Source: an uncultured bacterium
GTDB taxonomy: Bacteria > Bacillota > Clostridia > Lachnospirales > Lachnospiraceae
Length of the DNA stretch: 7,036 nt
Reading direction: 5' to 3'
NCBI GenBank assembly: GCA_945871045.1
Contig: CAMBUC010000112.1
Span: forward strand, 1 to 7,036
A program made the translations under genes and the position numbers. How positions within the stretch are numbered: position 1 is the stretch's first letter; every line of letters starts with the position of its first letter. The notes beneath the pieces are model-generated. The model worked only from the letters and a program-made list of their open reading frames with translations. It had not been told where the DNA came from and searched no databases. This document shows positions 1 through 4,843 of the stretch, piece after piece.

Positions 1-1
1 C

Positions 2-940
2 GTTGCATTAGGACATGAGGGAACCGGTGAGATCGTAAAACTTGGAAAGAACGTAAAGAAGGATTCCGCAGGAAAAGAAGTAAAGGTTGGCGACAAGATC
101 GTTACCTGTATGATTTTCAAGGATAATCCGGACATTACCATGTATGATCTGAACAAGCAGAACGTAGGCGGTGCAGATGTATACGGACTTCTTCCCGACG
201 ATGATTGTCATCTGAACGGATGGTTCGCAGATTACATCGTGATCCGCGGAGCACTCGGATCTACATTCTTTAACGTAAGTGATCTGGATCTGGATTCCAG
301 AATCCTGATCGAGCCCTGCGCAGTATTGATCCATGCAGTAGAGCGTGCAAAGACAACCGGTATCTTACGTTTCAACAGCCGCGTGGTTGTACAGGGCTGT
401 GGACCGATCGGTCTGATCTGTATCGCAGTTCTTCGCACCATGGGTATCGAGAATATCTGTGCGGTAGACGGAAACGAGCAGAGACTTGAGTTCGCTAAAA
501 AGATGGGTGCAGAGAAGTCTGTAAACTTCATGAACTACAAAGGTGTGGAAGAACTTGCAGGCGCAGTAGAGACAGTGTTCGACGGACATTTGGCAGATTT
601 CGCATTCCAGTGTACCGGTAATCCGAAGGCACATGCAAATATCTATAAGATGATCCGTAATGGCGGCGGTCTTTGTGAGTTAGGCTTCTTCATCAATGGT
701 GGAGATGCGACCATCAATCCGCACTTTGACCTTTGCGCAAAGGAGATCACATTAGTTGGTTCTTGGGTATATACATTAAGAGATTACGTAACAACATTTG
801 ATTTCTTAAAGAGAGCACAGGCGATCGGTCTTCCGATGAAGGATCTGATCACTCACAAGTTCCCGCTTGAGGAGATCAATGAGGCACTCGAGACAAATCT
901 TGCAATGAAGGGTCTTAAGATCGCCATTGTGAATAAATAA
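2..940 (+). CDS. Zinc-type medium-chain alcohol dehydrogenase, 5' end missing
   Basis: This reading frame is open at the window's left edge, so the true start lies upstream; 312 residues are visible, and roughly 40-80 N-terminal residues are probably missing. The fragment opens with the zinc-alcohol-dehydrogenase signature GHEGTGEIVKLG, where the His of GHE is a catalytic zinc ligand. Glu104 in IEPCAVLIHA fits another ligand; the first catalytic Cys would be upstream. A Rossmann motif GCGPIG (fragment residues 132-137) is followed by an Asp in CAVDGNEQR, which favours NAD(H) over NADP(H). The region that normally carries four structural-zinc cysteines (about residues 38-70) has only one. It lies 14 bases before a shell gene, so the likely role is reduction of the compartment's aldehyde (for example propionaldehyde to 1-propanol) to regenerate NAD+. 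The fold is certain; the substrate is inferred from context. A sugar-alcohol or threonine-type dehydrogenase cannot be excluded from sequence alone. Confidence 0.9.
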   Translation, partial: VALGHEGTGEIVKLGKNVKKDSAGKEVKVGDKIVTCMIFKDNPDITMYDLNKQNVGGADVYGLLPDDDCHLNGWFADYIVIRGALGSTFFNVSDLDLDSRILIEPCAVLIHAVERAKTTGILRFNSRVVVQGCGPIGLICIAVLRTMGIENICAVDGNEQRLEFAKKMGAEKSVNFMNYKGVEELAGAVETVFDGHLADFAFQCTGNPKAHANIYKMIRNGGGLCELGFFINGGDATINPHFDLCAKEITLVGSWVYTLRDYVTTFDFLKRAQAIGLPMKDLITHKFPLEEINEALETNLAMKGLKIAIVNK

Positions 941-954
941 GTTGGAGGTAGCAT

Positions 955-1269
955 ATGGCACAGGCTTGTGGTATTATAGAGGTCTTTGGTCTGGTAACTG
1001 CTTTTGAGGCAGCGGATGCCGGTTGTAAAGCCGCTAACGTAACCTTGGAGACCTTTGATCGTAACAAACCGGCGAATGCAGATGCACTTCCCGTACCCCT
1101 TATCATTTGCGTGAAGTTCCGCGGTTCTGTTGAGGATGTAACGGCAGCAGTTGATGCGGCACAGGAAGTTGCGGAGCGGTCAACCGGTATGGTATCAAGA
1201 TATATCATTTCCGGACCGGATGAGGGAACACAGATGATGTTTGGCTTAAACGCCTTTGATAAAAACTAA
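955..1269 (+). CDS. Divergent BMC-H shell protein with enlarged pore loop
   Basis: This is a 104-residue single BMC-domain protein. The N-terminal part (MAQACGIIEVFGLVTAFEAA, then DAGCKAANV) follows the PduA-type fold, including the conserved Lys25 at the hexamer edge. The canonical pore loop KIGSG is absent. In its place is a longer stretch at about residues 36-48 (RNKPANADALPVP), some nine residues longer than in PduA, before the next strand IICVKFRG. The C-terminus also departs from the usual HVIPRPHTDVEKILP ending. It should form hexamers in the shell with a pore shaped differently from the PduA-like neighbours. Cysteines 5, 24 and 52 lie outside the pore loop, so there is no sign of the pore Fe-S site described for GrpU. 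GGAGGT at 944-949 sits five bases before the ATG, which settles the start. The gene directly follows the alcohol dehydrogenase in the same operon. Confidence 0.9.
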   Translation: MAQACGIIEVFGLVTAFEAADAGCKAANVTLETFDRNKPANADALPVPLIICVKFRGSVEDVTAAVDAAQEVAERSTGMVSRYIISGPDEGTQMMFGLNAFDKN

Positions 1270-1286
1270 GCATACGAATAAAAATC

Positions 1287-1293
1287 AGGAGGA
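1287..1293 (+). promoter_or_regulatory. Consensus ribosome binding site of the main BMC-H gene
   Basis: AGGAGGA with eight bases to the ATG at 1302 is a full match to the anti-Shine-Dalgarno. It is among the strongest sites in the window, which fits a major shell protein needed in high copy number. Confidence 0.8.
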
Positions 1294-1301
1294 TATTTAA
1301 A

Positions 1302-1580
1302 ATGGCACAGGAAGCATTAGGAATGGTTGAAACCAGAGGACTTACAGCAGCAATCGAGGCTGCAGATGCAATGGTTAAGGCTGCAGAGGTAGTTTTAATC
1401 GGAACCGAGAAGATCGGATCAGGATTAGTAACAGTTATGGTTCGTGGAGATGTAGGAGCAGTTAAGGCTGCAACTGAGACTGGCGGAGCAGCAGCTGCAA
1501 AACTTGGTGAGTTAGTAGCAGTTCATGTAATTCCCAGACCTCATACAGACGTTGAGAAGATTTTACCGACTGTTAAATAG
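1302..1580 (+). CDS. pduA: Canonical BMC-H hexameric shell protein, PduA/PduJ-like
   Basis: This 92-residue protein is a textbook BMC-H subunit, close to Salmonella PduA and PduJ over its whole length. It has the N-terminal EALGMVET segment, the edge lysine in DAMVKAAEV (Lys26), and the pore loop KIGSG at residues 37-41. It ends with the helix VRGDVGAVKAA and the C-terminal segment HVIPRPHTDVEKILP. Such proteins form flat hexamers that tile shell facets, and their Ser-lined pores pass small polar substrates. It is nearly a duplicate of the core of the shell gene at 1998-2378. A perfect AGGAGG precedes it, so it is probably the dominant facet protein. PduA and PduJ cannot be told apart by sequence, so the symbol marks the family rather than strict orthology. 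Confidence 0.96.
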   Translation: MAQEALGMVETRGLTAAIEAADAMVKAAEVVLIGTEKIGSGLVTVMVRGDVGAVKAATETGGAAAAKLGELVAVHVIPRPHTDVEKILPTVK

Positions 1581-1599
1581 TGTAACTTGCATCGACACT
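1579..1599 (+). repeat. Small inverted repeat between BMC-H genes
   Basis: AGTGT and ACACT form a 5-bp inverted repeat around an 11-base loop that contains TGCATCG. It starts inside the stop codon of the upstream shell gene and ends just before the AAAAAGGAG ribosome binding site of the next. On its own it is weak; it is listed because comparable elements occur at other junctions of this operon. Confidence 0.35.
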
Positions 1600-1614
1600 T
1601 AAAAAGGAGTGCTT

Positions 1615-1944
1615 ATGAAGTCACTAGGATTATTAGAGATCACAGGTGTCACTGCTGCAACAACGGCACTGGATATCATGTGTAAAACTGCAGATGTGGA
1701 ATTTGTGACTTGGGAGCGCAAGCTGGGTGGACGTCTTGTGACGATCATTGTGCAAGGCGATGTGTCTGCCGTGAGACAGGCAGTGGAAGCCGCGGCAGCT
1801 AATGGAATTAAAAAACCTGTCAATTATACTGTTATCGCAAGACCTCATGAGGAAGTGATCCGTCTCGTGGAACTGTCAGCGAGCCGGATGAAACCGAAGG
1901 AGCCCGTGAAAGCAGCACCAAAAAAGAAGGATGAAAGTAACTGA
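1615..1944 (+). CDS. BMC-H shell protein with Gly-Arg pore and Lys/Pro-rich tail
   Basis: This 109-residue protein has one BMC domain (about residues 1-87) followed by a charged tail. The domain is recognisable from SLGLLEITGVTAA, the edge lysine in IMCKTADV, the strand-helix unit LVTIIVQGDVSAVRQAVEAA, and VIARPHEEVIRLV. The pore loop reads KLGGR (residues 36-40) where PduA has KIGSG, so the pore Ser becomes Gly and the next Gly becomes Arg. That should make a more positively charged opening. The last 20 or so residues (MKPKEPVKAAPKKKDESN) are rich in Lys and Pro and look disordered. In known shells the BMC-H termini lie on the concave, cytosol-facing side, so the tail may decorate the outside. 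The ATG at 1615 is chosen over an in-frame GTG at 1609 because AAGGAG (1604-1609) sits five bases before it. Confidence 0.92.
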   Translation: MKSLGLLEITGVTAATTALDIMCKTADVEFVTWERKLGGRLVTIIVQGDVSAVRQAVEAAAANGIKKPVNYTVIARPHEEVIRLVELSASRMKPKEPVKAAPKKKDESN

Positions 1945-1991
1945 TGAGCTGCATCGGAACTGTGAATGCATGGAACAGTTACGAGAGGTGA
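1944..1991 (+). CDS. Possible 15-codon leader mini-ORF before the extended BMC-H gene
   Basis: An ATG overlaps the stop of the preceding shell gene (TGATGA) and opens a frame encoding MSCIGTVNAWNSYER. Its TGA stop lies within the GAGGTGA ribosome binding site of the next gene. This arrangement could couple translation from one shell gene to the next. An inverted repeat covers the same bases. There is no good ribosome binding site of its own, so a purely structural RNA role is equally likely. Confidence 0.25.
   Translation: MSCIGTVNAWNSYER
1954..1984 (+). repeat. Intergenic inverted repeat (AACTGT / ACAGTT), copy 1
   Basis: The arms TCGGAACTGT and ACAGTTACGA pair over nine positions with one G-A mismatch, around an 11-base loop. 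The core AACTGT-N11-ACAGTT, with flanking GAA after the left arm and AC after the right arm, recurs in front of the pduT gene at 4803-4825. No T-run follows, so it is not an intrinsic terminator. Confidence 0.6.
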
Positions 1992-1997
1992 AGATTG

Positions 1998-2378
1998 ATG
2001 GCTGAGAAAAAGACGACTGCTGCAAAGCGTACAACTCGTTCAGCAGCAAAGGAAACCCCGACAGCAGCGCCTGTCGAAGAAAAGAAGATGGAGGTAAGAA
2101 AAATGGCACAGGAAGCATTAGGAATGGTTGAGACCAGAGGACTTACAGCAGCTATTGAAGCAGCAGATTCTATGTGTAAAGCTGCAAATGTTATCTTAGT
2201 TGGAACCGAGAAGATCGGATCCGGATTAGTAACTATCATGGTTCGCGGAGATGTAGGAGCAGTGAAGTCAGCTGTTGAGGCTGGTGGAGCTAACGCAGCA
2301 AAACTTGGTGAGTTAGTTGCTACACATGTAATTCCCAGACCTCATACGGATGTTGAGAAGATCCTTCCCACTGTATAG
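1998..2378 (+). CDS. PduA-like BMC-H shell protein with 35-residue N-terminal extension
   Basis: The full-length product has 126 residues. Residues 36-126 are a canonical BMC-H domain with pore loop KIGSG and the ending HVIPRPHTDVEKILPTV, differing from the shell protein at 1302-1580 at about eleven positions. Residues 1-35 form a low-complexity extension rich in Lys, Ala and Thr (it begins MAEKKTTAAKRTTRSAAKE) with no predicted fold. The ATG at 1998 has GAGGTGA (1985-1991) six bases upstream and is preferred to the TTG at 1995. A second start is strong: ATG 2103 has GGAGGT seven bases before it and would yield exactly the short 91-residue shell protein. Two products from one gene, as with PduB and PduB', are therefore plausible. 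The extension would sit on the concave face if orientation follows known shells. The domain call is firm; dual translation and any tail function are inference. Confidence 0.93.
   Translation: MAEKKTTAAKRTTRSAAKETPTAAPVEEKKMEVRKMAQEALGMVETRGLTAAIEAADSMCKAANVILVGTEKIGSGLVTIMVRGDVGAVKSAVEAGGANAAKLGELVATHVIPRPHTDVEKILPTV
2090..2105 (+). promoter_or_regulatory. Internal ribosome binding site and start codon in the extended BMC-H gene
   Basis: GGAGGT (2090-2095), a seven-base spacer and ATG (2103-2105) lie in frame inside the coding region. Here codons for Met-Glu-Val-Arg-Lys double as the ribosome binding site. The downstream product starts MAQEALGMVE, identical to the start of the full-length PduA-like protein at 1302. 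The site is at least as good as the one serving the upstream ATG. Confidence 0.65.
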
Positions 2379-2391
2379 TAAAAACAACAGA

Positions 2392-2426
2392 CAGATATCG
2401 GGTGCTTGAAAAGCACCCGGTGTCTG
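2392..2426 (+). repeat. Strong 16-bp hairpin upstream of pduL
   Basis: Bases 2392-2407 (CAGATATCGGGTGCTT) pair with 2411-2426 (AAGCACCCGGTGTCTG), leaving a GAA loop at 2408-2410. The stem is uninterrupted, with two G-U pairs. No T-run follows on this strand, so it is not a simple terminator. It lies 14 bases after the stop of the last BMC-H gene and seven bases before the pduL ribosome binding site. A 3'-end stabiliser for the shell-gene part of the transcript, an RNase processing site or partial attenuation are reasonable roles. Confidence 0.85.
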
Positions 2427-2444
2427 AGATTAACAGGAGCGTTT

Positions 2445-3104
2445 GTGAGTATGGACGAGAAGAAAATTGAACTGATCACAAAACTTGTTATGGAAGTATT
2501 AAAGGATGATGATACATCTTCCATCGGAAACAAGGGAGGATATATGGTTCCGATCGGCGTGTCTGCACGTCATGTGCATTTGACACAGGAGCATGTAGAA
2601 ATCTTATTCGGACCGGGTTATCAGTTGACAAAGAAAAAAGAACTGATGGGCGGACAGTTTGCTTCCAATGAGCAGGTAACGATCGTGGGAACAAAACTCC
2701 GTGCGATTGAGAATGTTCGTATTTTAGGACCTGTCAGAAGTTCCTCTCAGGTGGAGATCTCTATGACAGATGCCAGAACGTTAGGCGTGGCACCGGTTGT
2801 TCGTAATTCCGGTGATATTGCCGGCTCTGCACCCATTGCTTTGGTGGGACCGAAGGGCGCATTATATTTGAAAGAAGGCTGTATTGTTGCAAAGAGACAT
2901 ATTCATATGTCACCGTCAGATGCCAAAGCGGCAGGTGTCGTTGACAAGGACGTTTTTTCTGTAGTGGCAACAAATGAGCGCGGAACAACATTTGACGAAG
3001 TATTAGTACGTGTGGATCCCAGTTTTACATTAGAGATGCATATTGATACGGATGAGGCAAATGCCGCACAATTAAAGACCGGTGACGCAGTAGTCATCAA
3101 ATAA
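2445..3104 (+). CDS. pduL: PduL-type phosphate propanoyltransferase (phosphotransacylase)
   Basis: PduL converts acyl-CoA (typically propionyl-CoA) plus phosphate to acyl-phosphate plus CoA inside the compartment, recycling CoA for the aldehyde dehydrogenase. The 219-residue product has both halves of the family: GVSARHVHLT (RHVH at residues 42-45) with LFGPGYQL, then AKRHIHMSPSDA (RHIH at 151-154). His199 in LEMHIDTDEANA is also conserved. Together these histidines are the known type of metal ligands. LGPVRSSSQVEIS and VRNSGDIAGSAP are further family motifs. The first 20 or so residues (DEKKIELITKLVMEVLK) form a likely amphipathic helix joined by a flexible linker, as expected of an encapsulation peptide. 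GTG 2445 is chosen because AGGAG (2435-2439) lies five bases before it; ATG 2451, two codons on, is possible but more distant. It lies between shell genes, 12 bases before the vertex protein gene. Confidence 0.96.
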   Translation: MSMDEKKIELITKLVMEVLKDDDTSSIGNKGGYMVPIGVSARHVHLTQEHVEILFGPGYQLTKKKELMGGQFASNEQVTIVGTKLRAIENVRILGPVRSSSQVEISMTDARTLGVAPVVRNSGDIAGSAPIALVGPKGALYLKEGCIVAKRHIHMSPSDAKAAGVVDKDVFSVVATNERGTTFDEVLVRVDPSFTLEMHIDTDEANAAQLKTGDAVVIK

Positions 3105-3116
3105 AGGTGAAGACGT

Positions 3117-3383
3117 ATGATTATAGGCAAGGTTGTTGGAAGTGTGATTTCCACACGCAAAAATGAAAATTTAGTAGGCAACAAATTCCTCATTATTGAG
3201 CCCATCAAGTCCATGGCACATGCCGGCGACCGTTTGGTGGCCATCGACAATGTCGGTGCGGGTATTGGGGAAGTTGTTCTGGTTGCAACCGGAAGCGCTG
3301 CAAGAATTGGCTGCGGAATGGAACATACACCGATCGACGCTGCGATTGTTGGAATTATTGATGAAGGCGTAAAACTGGAGTAG
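3117..3383 (+). CDS. pduN: EutN/CcmL-family pentameric vertex protein (BMC-P)
   Basis: This 88-residue protein matches the EutN/CcmL/PduN family in length and motifs. It opens with MIIGKVVGSVISTRKNENLVGNKFL. It continues with GAGIGEVVLVATGSAAR and ends with TPIDAAIVGIID, all hallmarks of the family. Pentamers of this protein close the twelve vertices of the polyhedral shell, so it is needed in low copy relative to BMC-H proteins. AAAGGTGA at 3103-3110 precedes the ATG. Only 12 bases separate it from pduL. No odd features are seen. Confidence 0.96.
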   Translation: MIIGKVVGSVISTRKNENLVGNKFLIIEPIKSMAHAGDRLVAIDNVGAGIGEVVLVATGSAARIGCGMEHTPIDAAIVGIIDEGVKLE

Positions 3384-3398
3384 TTGTTTGTAACAACT
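3382..3398 (+). repeat. 7-bp inverted repeat between pduN and pduS
   Basis: AGTTGTT and AACAACT pair around a TGT loop, beginning in the pduN stop codon. The element is bracketed by the 9-base direct repeat ACTGGAGTA (3374-3382 and 3406-3414), whose second copy holds the pduS ribosome binding site. TGCATCG follows at 3398-3404. No T-run follows, so it is not a terminator. Confidence 0.55.
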
Positions 3399-3419
3399 GC
3401 ATCGTACTGGAGTAATATT

Positions 3420-4754
3420 ATGATAGAGATTAACGAATTAATTGATGTAGTAAAGGACAGTGGAATTTGTGGTGCCGGCGGTGCCGGATTCCCTTCCTAT
3501 GGAAAAATTGATGCACGCGCAAAGACGATTATTTTGAATTGTGCAGAATGTGAGCCGCTTCTTCGATTACATAGACAGGTACTGGAAAAGTACCCCTATG
3601 AGATCTTGAGTACATTATATCAGATGGCGCTTTCCATTGGATGTAACCGTATCATTATCGGAGTAAAAGAGGCCTATAAAAAGACGGTAGAAGCTGTCCG
3701 TGCACATCTGCATTCGTTTCCTATTATAGAAATTGGTCTCCTGCCGGAAGTATATCCGGCAGGAGATGAAGTGGTACTGATCCATGAGTTGACGGGTAAA
3801 GTCGTACCTGCGGGAAGCATTCCGATTCAGGTGGGCGTGGCCGTGTTCAACGTGGAGACGGTATTTAACATTTATCAGGCTTTAAACAATAAGAAACCGG
3901 TGACCCACAAGTTTATCACGATCACCGGAGAAGTGGAATATCCGTGCACCAAATATGTACCGCTGGGTATGTCTGTTCGGGATGTAGTTGCCCTGGCCGG
4001 TAAGGTGCTGGTAGAAGATCCGGTTTATCTCATGGGAGGACCCATGACCGGAAATCTGGTCAGTGAGTATGAACTGATCACAAAGACTTCGAATGCGATC
4101 ATCGTGCTTCCGGAAGACCATCAGGTGGTTCAGAAGAAGCGCGGTAATACACAGATAAATATGAAACGAGCAATGGCATCCTGTTGTCAGTGCGAGATGT
4201 GTACAGATCTCTGCCCGAGAAATCTGCTTGGACATCCGATCGAGCCGCATCTTTTCATGCGGGCCGCTACCAGCGGTTCCACACAGGATGTAGGAACATT
4301 TTTAAATACATTTTTCTGCTGCTCCTGCGGTTTGTGCGAGATGTATTCCTGTCATCAGGGATTGGCGCCCCGTACATTGATCACGGAGTATAAGAACGGG
4401 CTTCGCGCAAATGGTGTGAAGCCGCCGAAGGTAGAAGAGGCACCGGTGAAAAAGCAGAGAGCGCTTCGCAGAGTTCCGATCTCAAGGCTTCGTGCAAGGC
4501 TTGGTTTGGACAAATATAATGTGAAGGCGCCGCTTGATGAATCCTATATCGTGGTAGACCATGTACGGATCAAATTAAGTCAGCATATCGGTGCGCCGGC
4601 AGTTCCCATCGTTAAGGTTGGAGATGTCGTGAAAGAGGGACAGAAGATCGGTCAGGCAGCGGAAAATGCGCTGAGCCTGCCGGTACACGCATCCATTGAT
4701 GGTGTAGTGGCTGAGATCAACGACAGAGACATCGTGATTCGCGCTGCGAAATAA
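3420..4754 (+). CDS. pduS: PduS-like RnfC-family flavin/iron-sulfur electron-transfer protein
   Basis: The product has 444 residues, close to the roughly 450 of Salmonella PduS. The N-terminal region carries GICGAGGAGFPSYGK (residues 15-29) and NCAECEP, the flavin/NADH-binding signature shared with RnfC and NuoF-type proteins. Two ferredoxin-like cluster motifs follow: Cys255-x2-Cys258-x2-Cys261-x3-Cys265-Pro and Cys300-x2-Cys303-x2-Cys306-x4-Cys311. These fit the two 4Fe-4S centres known for PduS. The last 55 or so residues (HIGAPAVPIVKVGDVVKEGQ onward) look like the RnfC barrel-sandwich domain. No membrane segment is seen, as expected for a compartment protein. The proposed family role is flavin-dependent redox of NAD(H) or cobalamin with electrons passed through the PduT shell protein encoded next. 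In a glycyl-radical compartment NADH re-oxidation would be the likelier task. TGGAG at 3408-3412 favours ATG 3420 over an in-frame TTG at 3384. Confidence 0.94.
   Translation: MIEINELIDVVKDSGICGAGGAGFPSYGKIDARAKTIILNCAECEPLLRLHRQVLEKYPYEILSTLYQMALSIGCNRIIIGVKEAYKKTVEAVRAHLHSFPIIEIGLLPEVYPAGDEVVLIHELTGKVVPAGSIPIQVGVAVFNVETVFNIYQALNNKKPVTHKFITITGEVEYPCTKYVPLGMSVRDVVALAGKVLVEDPVYLMGGPMTGNLVSEYELITKTSNAIIVLPEDHQVVQKKRGNTQINMKRAMASCCQCEMCTDLCPRNLLGHPIEPHLFMRAATSGSTQDVGTFLNTFFCCSCGLCEMYSCHQGLAPRTLITEYKNGLRANGVKPPKVEEAPVKKQRALRRVPISRLRARLGLDKYNVKAPLDESYIVVDHVRIKLSQHIGAPAVPIVKVGDVVKEGQKIGQAAENALSLPVHASIDGVVAEINDRDIVIRAAK
3737..3766 (+). repeat. Perfect 12-bp GC-rich inverted repeat inside pduS
   Basis: TCTCCTGCCGGA (3737-3748) and TCCGGCAGGAGA (3755-3766) are exact reverse complements around a 6-base loop. 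They lie within codons for GLLPEVYPAGDE. A stem this stable inside a gene could slow ribosomes or act in mRNA processing, or may be a by-product of codons for a conserved YPAGDE motif. Confidence 0.8.
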
Positions 4755-4802
4755 ATTTAGCAAATAGAAAAGGAGTAAACTGTTTAAGACATGCCAGAGC
4801 AG

Positions 4803-4825
4803 AACTGTGAAGGTGCTGAACAGTT
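4803..4825 (+). repeat. Intergenic inverted repeat (AACTGT / ACAGTT), copy 2
   Basis: The same arms and the same 11-base loop length as at 1958-1980 lie 18 bases before the pduT start. A further AACTGTT at 4778-4784 could pair with AACAGTT at 4819-4825 instead, giving two mutually exclusive folds. The 89-base gap also holds AAAAGGAG at 4768-4775, which has no well-placed ATG after it. Confidence 0.6.
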
Positions 4826-4843
4826 ACAAAGAGGAAATCGATT

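Noticed and set aside
955..1269. GrpU-like Fe-S pore in the first BMC-H protein
   Set aside because: None of its three cysteines lies in the inserted pore loop.
1302..2378. Mobile element or CRISPR-like repeat array
   Set aside because: The repeats are coding duplications of a shell gene; there are no transposase genes, terminal repeats or spacer-repeat units.
2392..2426. Hairpin before pduL as an intrinsic terminator
   Set aside because: No T-run follows on the + strand, and the genes downstream belong to the same functional unit.
2406..2444. TTG start at 2406 for pduL
   Set aside because: It lies inside the 16-bp hairpin and adds residues unlike PduL; GTG 2445 fits the AGGAG site.
3384..3419. 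TTG start at 3384 for pduS
   Set aside because: It lies within the pduN-pduS hairpin and adds 12 residues without family similarity; ATG 3420 has a proper ribosome binding site.
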